A DNA stretch of 64,000 nucleotides from Craspedostauros australis. Taxonomy: Eukaryota > Bacillariophyta > Bacillariophyceae > Mastogloiales > Achnanthaceae. This document shows positions 10,601 to 19,222 of the stretch, one piece after another (position 1 is the first letter of the stretch; the number at the start of each line of letters is the position of its first letter). The notes beneath the pieces were generated by a model. It was not told where the DNA came from. It made no database searches and was given only the letters and a program-made list of their open reading frames with translations. The position numbers and the translations under genes were made by a program. The stretch is taken from the NCBI GenBank assembly GCA_026770025.1, contig JAMXDE010000012.1, forward strand, positions 930,001-994,000. The letters run 5' to 3'.

Positions 10601-11395
10601 CTGGTGCAGTCCGGCAGCACGTCGCCTCCAACCCTCGCAGGTTTGAACTTGACAGACAATGCCATCGACGACGACGGGCTGCGCGCGCTGGCAAGCCGGT
10701 TGCACAAAGTCAAGTGCTTACGGTTCCTGGATCTGCAAGCCAATCCATTCACCGATGATGGCAAGGAAGCATTGATCGGCGCATTGAAGAACAACTGGGA
10801 GTTAGAGAGGCTTGATTTGGACGGGACCCCGCACGAAATGAAAGCATACTACATGGCGTTGAATCGAGGTGGGAGACGGTTGCTGTTGCAAGCTTCCGGC
10901 GGCGGCGTCGCTGCTTCCGTCGCGAGAAAACCGAATTCCGATGGTGCATCCTCCTCCTCCGAGCACTCCCTGACCACAGAACCGCGCGTCCCAGCGGTAC
11001 CTCTCGGACTTTGGCCCGTCGTGTTGGCACGTGTCAACCGGCTGCAATTCGGAAGATCTGGACACAACTCTCACTTGGACGTCCTGAATTGTTTGATCCG
11101 CGGCCCTGCGCTCTTCGAGCGCCCACAATCTCTTGCTGCGCACGCACCTGCAGGGAACGGATCGGTTCCGCAGCCACCCCCAGCAGCAGCTGCAGTCCCA
11201 GATGGTCGTGCACCGCTCGGAGGCCGAAAGCAGGCCCCGGAGACCGGCAACAGCAGCAACAGTGCCACCGCCGCCGCCAATCCAGACCGCGACAGACGCA
11301 CGGCATCTCTTAAGAGAGAGGCAGCAGTGGACTTTGCACCCGCGAGCAAACGTGCACGCATTCATCACCCATCCAAAAATGGATCAAGCATTTGA
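7685..11395 (+). CDS. Large RNI-type leucine-rich repeat protein
   Basis: A 1,236-residue intronless protein of unknown role. The N-terminal ~350 residues are low complexity (D/N-rich, then S/P/Q-rich). From about residue 360 to 1075 there are scattered ribonuclease-inhibitor-type repeats, for example SSLKTLCLRGTRIPREGL, RRLEVLLLSHCKLS, LAGLNLTDNAIDDDGLRAL and LRFLDLQANPFTDDGKEAL, broken by long disordered inserts. A C-terminal block LGLWPVVLARVNRL ... DVLNCLIRGPALFERP resembles the WPLVLxR cap I associate with diatom and related LRR proteins. It ends in two basic clusters (LKREA and SKRARIHH) that look like a bipartite nuclear signal. The start is the first ATG in the frame. LRR proteins of this kind scaffold partners; no enzymatic domain is seen. 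The family level is secure, the function is not known. Confidence 0.85.
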   Translation: MKEQSEPSETADAGDACGFDTNDTIDTNNDTIDNNDTNDQSDVNSGGNLSEEAQANSDRSGPSHEPAREPDQPHRGSATPPPSCAAPPIDAQRQSHDQAQTQNQDPESSAAIGPQSPLSEASSIASTASTARRRQNRGDFADAGIQTQGVLASASASFAARRLQPASVSNQWQPLCRCGGVARSGKFLLNSHHYNPYGPWPRLPPPPNSFRRCPTTASIAASTLAPMPSPPASPTLSSSSSGSSSASSSSVSRMSSIESSRSPLGLLQGTGTNRSPTRQQSQHQHQQQEQQREQRQSIAATIASHPSLVPLSAISPISTAGAPSSSLDQSTTIFVNGAFLDSASIAEQLRASIQHNDRTVITLRNVTIDHWVVRALQDLFHARRLYATEANAKTNVNALRVADASPSPGTEKRNGTSQDTVNAANAASAADADCMPPAWIKLHLTHCMEMLTDVFEAIHRSRSVSELIFTGSLPIAHNPRYSLTTDSLRALSLALQPITSSDENDGKTTQKDNASATKAESTNVADGAHDEEKEDSKPKAKPTREENAGSSLKTLCLRGTRIPREGLMYLCRDGLGNPDCPLVTLRLSQVHFQATDVVLLADALASNRRLEVLLLSHCKLSSSARTSRPIASRSIGNNAARHVRTTLVPIGGLRPPDTAPSSSASRAMVRDAPTSPVAASISPANQRFDHSGAASSDGPRNPRQQSSVDSRIHQQASSSQPPADHRDGAGAEDGTTNRRGVDASHNVENDDDDESIESIESQPLVQPNEHDDEATAMALVLEALEHHPALQCLLIYGMRIVSPTSSTGRGAKLSKGENDTATNDGPPPTVGADGSPGNQGERQRGHRAVQALRRFLEAPTCQLWHLGLKHNIDHHHNSSGRPGNGNRRRRGQEQRGNPHGIARHRQQQQRHGQQQQQHNAALVQPRNPNIEQDRSLGIHPIIEALRTNRTVKYLQCSGNGITSNELEQLSAVLVQSGSTSPPTLAGLNLTDNAIDDDGLRALASRLHKVKCLRFLDLQANPFTDDGKEALIGALKNNWELERLDLDGTPHEMKAYYMALNRGGRRLLLQASGGGVAASVARKPNSDGASSSSEHSLTTEPRVPAVPLGLWPVVLARVNRLQFGRSGHNSHLDVLNCLIRGPALFERPQSLAAHAPAGNGSVPQPPPAAAAVPDGRAPLGGRKQAPETGNSSNSATAAANPDRDRRTASLKREAAVDFAPASKRARIHHPSKNGSSI

Positions 11396-12301
11396 AATCC
11401 AAATAATGTGAGCAAGATGAATCGCGTGAATATCCGTTCAGAGACACAGGTGGTCTTATGCAACAGAACGGTATTGCATGCTGTCCCTGTTTCCGCGTCA
11501 GTCTTTGCCGTTATTTACAGCTGCGCGAGCATGATCTCGAGCATAATATTACTTTTCTCTATCGTAGAGAAGTACAAATGCTCTGCTCGAGAATAGACGC
11601 AATCTGCACTGCTCTATCCGTTTCGTATTATATGTTCGAGCCATTGACGGCAGCTTCACTGGAGAACACCTCTCTTGTGCCATGTGGTCCGGTTGGATGG
11701 ACTGCGCAGGTCGTACTGCTACCATCGGCCATTGTTGTGCAACTGTCCAGGATACGAGTAAAGTACAAGGGCCCTCAGCGTATGTAGGTACCACACGCAC
11801 GTTGTAAACAACTAAAGGTTTTACATTATTCTGGTCACTCCACTGTATTGCTCTCCAAAGTCTTCAAAACGTACCTCGTTGCTCGTATGGTGTTTGTGGC
11901 CTCCCTCCACTCTCCGTTTGTCGCCATGTCCGTGCGTATTTCTAGTCGTGCGTACGAGGCACAAATGACCACACACGTTTTCGAAGAGTTTCGTGACAAC
12001 AACACACAGAACCATTCTGGAGATGGCGCCACATACGACTGCTTGGCAGTTTCAAATCACATTTTCCTCACAGACGTTGCGCTCTTGCGAGTTCCTTTCC
12101 CACCGAAGCGACGCAAGGACACAGGGTCAAAAGAATCTGAAGCAGACCATCACCAATGACTCGTTTCCACGCTCTTCAAGAAGTCACAACCTCCACATCA
12201 CCGCTGCCGTCGCTGCCAACATTGCTGCAGATATCATCACACGACGAGTGTGGACAGAACGCGTCATTCGCGGCTTTGACTCCACTAACATCCACGCCAA
12301 G
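11396..12301. other. Intergenic, LRR protein / first MFS exporter
   Basis: No RNA gene or repeat recognised. The MFS frame is open upstream from 11993, but that part lacks MFS character and the first convincing ATG is at 12302. It should hold the MFS promoter. Confidence 0.45.
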
Positions 12302-14005
12302 ATGGCTCCCGATGACACAGCGACTGCCATGAATGATGGTGGAAATACAGTTCTCAACTCTTACTACGGATCGATTGAACCTGACGCGAGCCGCCTCTCG
12401 ACCAGCTCTGCTGCTGCTGCTGCTGCTGCTGCTGACGTTGACGTTGACGTTGACACAAGCGAACAGAGTCCCCGAACCTCGAGGCCGGCGACGTATTTGG
12501 ACATAGTCGTCGAGAATGAAGGGTTCCGCTACTTCCTCATGAGCTACATGATCACCCACGCAGGCGAATGGCTGACGTACATCGCCACGATCAGTTTCAT
12601 CGAGGAGCAGATGGATCAGCAATCCCGCACCGCCATATCCCTCTTGATATTCATCCGATTGATCCCGAACGTGCTCCTCTTCGGTTTAGGCGGAAGCTTG
12701 GCGGATTCCGTCGATCGCCGCAAGCTCATGATCCTGCTGGATGTCTGCGGCGCGCTCTGCTCCCTGCTGTTCATCGTGGCATACAACTTGGAATCCATAG
12801 CGCTGATCTACGTCGTGGCATTCGCGCAAAACTGCGTCGCTGGATTGTACGCGCCGAGCTGGTGCAGCATCCTTCCCATGCTCGTGGATGACAATGAAGA
12901 GCATCTGCAGAAGGCGAATATCATGGCTGGGTTGGCATGGTCAGTCATGATGGCGCTGGGCTCAGCGCTGGGTGGATATGTGACCAGCACCCTCGGAAGT
13001 ACGGCATGCTTCTTGCTCGACAGTCTCACGTACTGCGCCAGTGCTTACCTTCTTCGTCTAATATCTGGCAGCTTCAAAGTGACGGAGCTGTACAACGAAG
13101 ATGGGAGCGCGAAGCGCCCACTGAAAGATGAAGTCCAGGCAAACGCTGTAAGCGTTGAGGGAAGTGACAAGGACGATGATGATGCCAGCAATGACAACGA
13201 CGACGGTGACGACGACGGTGACGATGAAGAGGATCAGCACAAACGGACAGCAGGTTCTGTGCCGCCAAATACAGGCACGATCGCAATGACGATGGAATGC
13301 CTTGACTACCTCAGGAACTCCGACTTTGGCCTGCTGGTACTGATGAAGGGTTCCTCATGCTTGGCATACGGAGGTGTCGACATCCTCAGCGTCGCGATCT
13401 CCGAACAAGGCCCAACAGCCAACGCTTCGACTCGCCTGGGTACTATCTTTGCCTGCGTTGGCGCCGGCTGCCTCATCGGCCCGTTGGTGTCGGAGAACTT
13501 CACTAGTCTGGATCGTCCGTGGACGTTGCAGATATCTTGTATCGTCTCTTTCGGCCTAATCGGTGCCGGGCTTTCCGCCTGGGCCGTCGTCGACTCATTC
13601 TGGTTGCAATGCGTCTTCACCATTGTCCGGGCGAGCGGATCGTCAATAGTGTACATCGATTCGGACATACTCTTGCAGAAATTCGCGAAGCCCACAATGC
13701 TGGGGCGGGTAATGGCTTTGGACTACGCCTTTGCGTTACTCGCTGAAAGTCTGACGGCATTCCTGTGCGGGTACATCATGGATTCCAACCCTGAAGTATT
13801 CACCGTGAAGGCGATGAGTTCGTGCCTGGCAACCACCTCGCTCCTCTTCATCTTGTTCTGGTCTTGGTATCATGTCACGGGGCATGGCGCAACGCACCCG
13901 GATGTCATCGCAGACGCACAGCTCGGGGGAATGTGCACAAGCACAGCGACTGAGAGCGCCGGCGGCCGACAGAAAAAGCAATCCTCTCAGACCTCCCTGA
14001 AATAG
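12302..14005 (+). CDS. MFS exporter, EntS/MFS_3-like, tandem copy 1
   Basis: Twelve-helix major facilitator, 567 residues, most like the MFS_3 group (enterobactin exporter EntS and macrolide pumps). The loop 2-3 motif is GGSLADSVDRRKLM, preceded by SLLIFIRLIPNVLLFGLG. Helix blocks at FRYFLMSYMITHAGEWLTYI and CVAGLYAPSWCSILPML are shared almost word for word with the next gene. The first 75 residues are disordered and include an Ala run and repeated VDVD. The central cytosolic loop (about 13,160-13,250) is strongly acidic (DDDD, DDGDDEED), unlike copy 2. No intron is needed. The substrate cannot be read from sequence. Its neighbour at 14817 is a clear tandem duplicate. Confidence 0.88.
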   Translation: MAPDDTATAMNDGGNTVLNSYYGSIEPDASRLSTSSAAAAAAAADVDVDVDTSEQSPRTSRPATYLDIVVENEGFRYFLMSYMITHAGEWLTYIATISFIEEQMDQQSRTAISLLIFIRLIPNVLLFGLGGSLADSVDRRKLMILLDVCGALCSLLFIVAYNLESIALIYVVAFAQNCVAGLYAPSWCSILPMLVDDNEEHLQKANIMAGLAWSVMMALGSALGGYVTSTLGSTACFLLDSLTYCASAYLLRLISGSFKVTELYNEDGSAKRPLKDEVQANAVSVEGSDKDDDDASNDNDDGDDDGDDEEDQHKRTAGSVPPNTGTIAMTMECLDYLRNSDFGLLVLMKGSSCLAYGGVDILSVAISEQGPTANASTRLGTIFACVGAGCLIGPLVSENFTSLDRPWTLQISCIVSFGLIGAGLSAWAVVDSFWLQCVFTIVRASGSSIVYIDSDILLQKFAKPTMLGRVMALDYAFALLAESLTAFLCGYIMDSNPEVFTVKAMSSCLATTSLLFILFWSWYHVTGHGATHPDVIADAQLGGMCTSTATESAGGRQKKQSSQTSLK

Positions 14006-14816
14006 CACAGAGCAGAGCAAACGGAGCAAGTTGAATCATCTGCACTTTGACAGGAGAAGCGAAGCAGACAAATGTTCCAGCGCATGTGATCCTCCTGTCC
14101 CACAGCTAGGGAGGGACGACTAGAGGCCAGAGGAGTAGAATGGAGTATTCCGGCGGGGGGAGAGCATTTCTCAACTCGTTTCGGGAGGTTCAAGATGGGT
14201 TGATTGTGATTGTCTGCCTATCTGCGCTCTCTAGATATCTCCAATAGCGTGTAGCTTGGAACACGTGCAAACGCAGATTCCTCCGGAACGTGCACACCAC
14301 CATAGCCCACCAAAGATGTTCCTGGAATGACAACTTTTTGGTGGTTGTGCAACTGTTTGAGAAGCAATGAGAAAGCCTCGAATCTCATGATTGCAATCAG
14401 CGGAGCGCGACTCAAATTATCACAAACTCCAAACACGACCATTTTTCGGATTTACGATTCGCTGTCAGATCATCATGAACCAATCAGAGAACGAGAATCG
14501 GAATTATGTGTTGTTGTCTCTTCCGCCTACACACCTTCACGGACGATTCCTTCTTGTTTTTCCCGCTCAGCCACGGAGTAGTCCCCAGAAAGACGCACCA
14601 AGGCAACGTCATTCCCGAAGACCCTCCTCGAGCGCACCTCGCGATACTCGTGGCCTCACAGAGCGACAGCGTGAGGTGAGGAAAGAGGGATTTATGGGGT
14701 GATACTGACACAAAGTCCCACAATCCTCCGAGATCGTTTGCGTTGGGCACAAAGTCCTTTTTGAAGCACTATCCCGTCGATTTTTGAGATCGAGAACGCA
14801 GACAGCCTCTGCCAAC
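14006..14816. other. Intergenic between tandem MFS genes
   Basis: No convincing gene; the spacer does not look like a duplicated copy of the upstream spacer. Short open frames near 14327-14702 show no domain. The promoter of MFS copy 2 should lie here. Confidence 0.45.
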
Positions 14817-16499
14817 ATGACCCCCAAGTCCTCGCTCGATGACGCAGGTCCGCACGCAGATGTCAATGCAGATGCGAGCGAGAATCCGAACAACAACAAT
14901 GGTGGCGACAACTATGGGTCCATCGCTTTCGCCAACGGCATGGACAGCACTGTGGACCCGTCTGCGACTACTAGCGCCGGCAAGATGGAACAGCCGCCCG
15001 ACCAATCCAAGTCGGTCTCGTACTGGGATTTGATGTCCCACAGCAGCGGTTTTCGGTACTTCATGTCAAGCTACATGATCACCATGGTCGGCGAGTGGCT
15101 GACGTACGTGGCAACGATCACCTTCATCGAGGAGCAGATGAGTCATACATCCCGCACCGCCATCTCCATCTTGATCCTCATTCGGCTGATCCCGAACGTC
15201 TTGTTCGCCGGCGTCGGTGGGACCTTGGCAGACACCGTCGATCGTCGCAAGCTCATGATCGTGCTGGATATCTCCGGCGCGCTATCAGCGCTCTTCTTCA
15301 TCGTGGCTTACAATCGACAATCCATCGGTCTGATGTATGCCGCCACATTCGTGCAGAATTGCATTGCCGGGCTGTACGGGCCCAGCTTCTCGAGCATCCT
15401 TCCGATGCTCGTTCCCGTCGAAGGAGAGTATCTGCAAAAGGCCAATGTCGTGGGGGGCATAGCGTGGTCCTTGACGATGTCGGTTGGATCGGCGTTTGGT
15501 GGTTACATAGCCGGGGTCTTTGGGAGTAACGTCTGCTTCCTCCTTGACAGCCTCACCTACCTTGCCAGCGCTGGTCTCCTTTTCTGCATTTCCGGAAACT
15601 ACAAAGCAACCGAGGTCTTCGGCGAAGATGGAAGCACCAAGCCCTTGCTTAAAGATACACACAACAAGAATTCCGCGGCTGCCACGAACGAAGGCGGCGG
15701 CGACGACGACGCAAAAGGATCGCGAGATCCCGAGCCTGAAAAACAGGGCGTCGTCGCCATGACTCTCGAATGCCTGGACTACCTCAACAACTCGTACTTT
15801 GGCTTGTTGGTCTTCATGAAGGCTTCGTCATGCTTCGCATACGGTGGCGTTGACGTCATCAATGTCGCAATATCTGAAGAAGATCCAACCGCCAACACCT
15901 CGATGCGCCTGGGTTTCATCTTCGCCTGTCTCAGTGGCGGTGCTCTCATCGGCCCCTTCGTATTCGAGATCTTCACCAGCTTGGATCGGCCATGGACTAG
16001 CCAGATAGCTTGCATTGTGGCTTTGGTCTTCATCGGGATTGGGTTGGCGGGTTGGGTGATCTTCGATGCCTTTTGGGTGCAATGCATATTTGCCACCATC
16101 CGAGTCATCGGGTCAGCGACAATCTACATTGATTCGGACCTGATGCTGCAAAGGTTCACCAAGCCCACCATGCTGGGACGCGTGATGGGACTGGTGTACT
16201 CAACGTCACTGTTCGCAGAAGCCGCATCGGCATTCCTTTGCGGATACATCATGGATCTGGATCCAGAATTCTTCACCATTAAAGTCATGAGCACAATCCT
16301 TTCCGGCATCGCTTTTCTCTTCGCGGCACTTTGGACGGCCTACCACTTGTCGGGACGTGGCGGCGCTCATCCAGATGCACTCAAGAATGCGCAGCAGCAC
16401 CAAGCAAAGGAGGTTGCTGCGCGCAGCAGAGACGTGAGCCGTGCATCATCGAACGTGACGGAAGCAGCAGACCCAGTCAATCTTCCAGAGATTGCATGA
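14817..16499 (+). CDS. MFS exporter, EntS/MFS_3-like, tandem copy 2
   Basis: 560 residues, same fold and orientation as the gene ending at 14005. It keeps GGTLADTVDRRKLM, RLIPNVLFAGVG and LDSLTYLASA, and the paired C-terminal helices KPTMLGRVMGLVYS and FLCGYIMDLDPEF. Differences from copy 1 are concentrated in the disordered first 70 residues, the central loop (here shorter, with D/K/E mixture rather than a long acidic run) and the C-terminal tail. The start is the ATG of MTPKSSLDD, close after a stop-rich stretch. Single exon. This is a recent-looking local duplication; both copies appear intact, so division of substrates or of expression is possible but is inference. Confidence 0.88.
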   Translation: MTPKSSLDDAGPHADVNADASENPNNNNGGDNYGSIAFANGMDSTVDPSATTSAGKMEQPPDQSKSVSYWDLMSHSSGFRYFMSSYMITMVGEWLTYVATITFIEEQMSHTSRTAISILILIRLIPNVLFAGVGGTLADTVDRRKLMIVLDISGALSALFFIVAYNRQSIGLMYAATFVQNCIAGLYGPSFSSILPMLVPVEGEYLQKANVVGGIAWSLTMSVGSAFGGYIAGVFGSNVCFLLDSLTYLASAGLLFCISGNYKATEVFGEDGSTKPLLKDTHNKNSAAATNEGGGDDDAKGSRDPEPEKQGVVAMTLECLDYLNNSYFGLLVFMKASSCFAYGGVDVINVAISEEDPTANTSMRLGFIFACLSGGALIGPFVFEIFTSLDRPWTSQIACIVALVFIGIGLAGWVIFDAFWVQCIFATIRVIGSATIYIDSDLMLQRFTKPTMLGRVMGLVYSTSLFAEAASAFLCGYIMDLDPEFFTIKVMSTILSGIAFLFAALWTAYHLSGRGGAHPDALKNAQQHQAKEVAARSRDVSRASSNVTEAADPVNLPEIA

Positions 16500-16957
16500 T
16501 GCGAATGCAGCACAGCACAGATGCGTAAGGCTGCCTGTTCACGGATGTGGGCACGTAGGTACACACGCACGAACGAACGAATCGACGGCAACGGGATGAA
16601 CAAATCCTTTCTAAAACAATACTAGTACAAGTAAGGGTGGTCTCTGCCGACAAGTCTTCAGCGGAAGAATTCTGCTCTTGCTCGATGTATGCGGAGAGCA
16701 GCAGGTGACTGTACTCCAAGTACTCCGACAATTGATGCGAGGTTGGCGCATTGGAGATGAAGCAGCGCAACTGCATGCGTTGGGAGTAAGCTCGCCGTCG
16801 AGCGAGTGAATTTGGTTGCTTGCATGCCCACTCGTGCATCCATGCATCCATATAGTACCAACAGTAGAGTATGACACAATGTTGTGCGCGCTCTACTCAC
16901 CGCGTTCTGCTCGTGCTTCAGTCGCTGACTACAAATGGCACGACACCATGTTGCTCT
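16500..16957. other. Convergent intergenic region, MFS copy 2 / DGQHR protein
   Basis: Two gene 3' ends meet here. Nothing else recognised; the minus-strand open frames at 16477-16900 are Cys/Ser-rich chance frames. Confidence 0.45.
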
Positions 16958-18388
16958 TTAGTTGGCGTACCACGTTGCATCCAATCCCAGGTAGAAATCA
17001 TACTTGACAGCCTTGTCGAGCACTCTGGGGTTGAGCTTCTCCTTGTTCTCCTCGAGCTCGTACTTGGTCTTGAGGTTGGCGTTCTGATCCATGATCCATT
17101 TCGTCATGGCGGTCTGCGATGTGATGGAGTGCCTCTGGATGGCATCGGATGCGAACAGCGCATCTCGGAGGTTATCAATGTTGATATGCGGAGCGCGGCA
17201 TTGTTGGCTCGGCTTGAACATGTCTGGGAATTTCGCGGCCAAGTTGTCGGCGGCCTTGTTGATGATATTGCGATCGGATGCCTTGGCAACGCCCGGCAGA
17301 TCCACCAGTTTCACCGGCTGAGCTTTGTTGATCTCCAGGAAAAGATCTTGTGGGGTCGTCTCGTCCTTGGATTTGGCAGCAGCATCGATGTCGACGGCTC
17401 GATCGGTCTCCGTTTCTTGGTGCTTCCGGTCAGAATCGTAGTACACTTCGACGAGGATCTTGTCAAAGTCGAATCCGGCCTCTATGGCCCTGCTGTCATT
17501 CTTCAGCTGGGAGAGCATGCCCACGCGGTGCTGACCATCAACGATCTTCAATATCCCATCCTTGTCCTCGTACATGCTGATGATGCCCGGCAGACCGAGG
17601 TGCAGCGTCTTGAGCTTGTCGGACACCATCTTCTTGGATCGATCCTTGCGGTATATACGCTGCTTCTTCCACGTCCGCATGGACTCCAGCACATCGATGG
17701 GGACCAGATGGACGCGCTTGTAACCCCAATCCGAAAGCACCTTGCCGAGCAACGGATGATCGCCAAAGTTGACCGCATCCTTGGATGCAGCTTGGTTTTC
17801 GTCGGTGTGTTGACTAGCGGATGGAGGTGCCGCTGCCGACACAGCCGACGACTGCCCCTTTTCATCTTGTGTCGGCGTCTTGGCCTGCTTGGATGCCTGC
17901 AGTTCCTTCTGCCACTTGTCGAACTGCATCTTGCGCTTGAGCGCCGCCAGCTCCGCATCGGCCCGCGCACGTTCGGCCTTCCGAAGGTCCTCCAGCGCCC
18001 TCTGCTTGTCCTTTTCATTCTGCTTCACGGTCGCCGCCATCTCCTTTTCCATCTTGGTGAGCTCCGCCAGCGCGTGGGCCTCCGCGATGCTCTGTTCCGG
18101 AACGTGCGACGCCGTCTTTTCGTTCTGCTCCATCTTCTGCTTCTTCTCCTCCACCTTCTCGTACTTGTGAAGCAGCTCGTCGCGCTCTGATTCGTCCAGA
18201 GATTCCGTCAGTGCCTTGGCGGCCGTCACCCGCAGATCCTTGAAGAAGCTGGTGGTGGAATCGAGGATCGTCGCCTTCCGCTGTTGCTGGAATCGGTAGA
18301 TGCTGTCGGGTCTGCGAAGAACGTGCTTGCCTTGCGCCATCACCCGCGATGGCTGCGATCGCAGCACCACCAGCCGCATCGACGCCAT
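16958..18388 (-). CDS. DGQHR/ParB-like domain protein with coiled coil
   Basis: 476 residues, one exon, first ATG of the frame at 18388. Residues 1-35 are basic with no acidic residue until about 25, which could be an organelle presequence. Residues about 60-165 form a charged coiled coil rich in K and E. The C-terminal half holds the hallmark VDGQHRVGML with D284, in a block (HLGLPGIISMYEDKDGILKI) typical of ParB/sulfiredoxin-fold DGQHR proteins. This fold includes ParB CTPases, sulfiredoxin and DndB. No other catalytic motif is recognised and the target is unknown. Such domains are commoner in bacteria and phages than in nuclear genomes, so acquisition by transfer is possible but not shown. 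Confidence 0.75.
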   Translation of the reverse strand: MASMRLVVLRSQPSRVMAQGKHVLRRPDSIYRFQQQRKATILDSTTSFFKDLRVTAAKALTESLDESERDELLHKYEKVEEKKQKMEQNEKTASHVPEQSIAEAHALAELTKMEKEMAATVKQNEKDKQRALEDLRKAERARADAELAALKRKMQFDKWQKELQASKQAKTPTQDEKGQSSAVSAAAPPSASQHTDENQAASKDAVNFGDHPLLGKVLSDWGYKRVHLVPIDVLESMRTWKKQRIYRKDRSKKMVSDKLKTLHLGLPGIISMYEDKDGILKIVDGQHRVGMLSQLKNDSRAIEAGFDFDKILVEVYYDSDRKHQETETDRAVDIDAAAKSKDETTPQDLFLEINKAQPVKLVDLPGVAKASDRNIINKAADNLAAKFPDMFKPSQQCRAPHINIDNLRDALFASDAIQRHSITSQTAMTKWIMDQNANLKTKYELEENKEKLNPRVLDKAVKYDFYLGLDATWYAN

Positions 18389-18765
18389 CCTGATAGCTCT
18401 GGTGGTTCTTGCGTTCAATGGGTTGCACCGCGAGTGTGCGCTCGCAACTGATATGATATTAAATTATATTAGACTCTTTGTCGCCGTTGCGTGGGGAATC
18501 ACTCCGTTCCCACTATTCTATTCCGACCAATTGTTTACAATAGTATTAGTTGTATACGACCACACACAGACTCGTTGCAACACCCACGATGAGGAGAGGC
18601 GATGAGGCAGATGGAATCTTTGGGTGTGAGGGTTTGCGATCTTGCGGGTGGATGCAGTGGCCGATGCTTTTGTGTTGTGCTTCTACCAGGTTTTGGTGAG
18701 AAGCGGGAGACAGACAGACTGCGCGAAGAACAAAATGAACGTGACTGTGGTCGCGAAAAAAGGTA
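18389..18765. other. Upstream of DGQHR protein and 3' flank of tRNA
   Basis: No gene seen. It holds the DGQHR promoter, an AT-rich patch at about 18450-18475 and, next to the tRNA, its T-run terminator. Confidence 0.45.
18754..18763 (-). terminator. RNA polymerase III terminator of tRNA-Gln
   Basis: On the minus strand a run of six T (18756-18761) lies five bases after the tRNA 3' end, the standard Pol III stop. Confidence 0.75.
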
Positions 18766-18837
18766 TTCTCCTGCCCGGATTCGAACCGAGGATGTGACAT
18801 TCAGAGTGTCAAGTGATAACCACTTCACTACAGGAGA
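18766..18837 (-). tRNA. tRNA-Gln (anticodon CUG)
   Basis: Folds as a complete cloverleaf of 72 nt. The acceptor stem is TCTCCTG/CAGGAGA (7 bp), with discriminator A at 18766. The D arm is GTGA...TCAC with the GTGGTTA loop. The anticodon stem is TGACA/TGTCA around the loop CTCTGAA, so the anticodon is CTG, reading CAG. The T arm holds GGTTCGAATCC. The CCA is not encoded, as usual in a nuclear gene, and no intron is present. The internal A and B boxes correspond to the D and T arms, and a T6 terminator follows. Confidence 0.95.
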
Positions 18838-19222
18838 TTCGATAACCGTTTAGGGATTGTTGCAGGCTTGCCATGAATTTGTAAATCTATACACTTATTG
18901 AATCTTTGTTCCATTTGTTAGTGACGCGAACGTGGACAATGCGTGCGTTGCCACAAGAAGAGATGCAACGTGGCCAACAAACACGAACACAGACGTGAAT
19001 GCTTTCCGCATACGTTGCTCAGATTCCTGAGGAACGGAAGGTTGCTTCATTCGTCACCAACATCGATACCAACAGCAACGATGGCGCCGCGTGAAGGCAT
19101 CTTGTGCGTACAAGTACCTTGCTGGTAGTGTTGACATCACTGATTCCACAATCACAACTTGTGAAGACCTCGCTAAGACAACACATCGAAGTTCTGTGAT
19201 ACTCGCAACGACGGTCAGGAAC
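18838..19222. other. Intergenic, tRNA-Gln / histidine phosphatase
   Basis: Holds the promoter of the downstream plus-strand gene. The phosphatase frame is open from 19091 but has no ATG before 19223. Nothing else seen. Confidence 0.4.

Noticed and set aside
16871-18190. 439-codon plus-strand open frame
   Set aside because: Lies entirely antisense to the DGQHR gene and has the Leu/Val/Arg-rich composition of a shadow frame.
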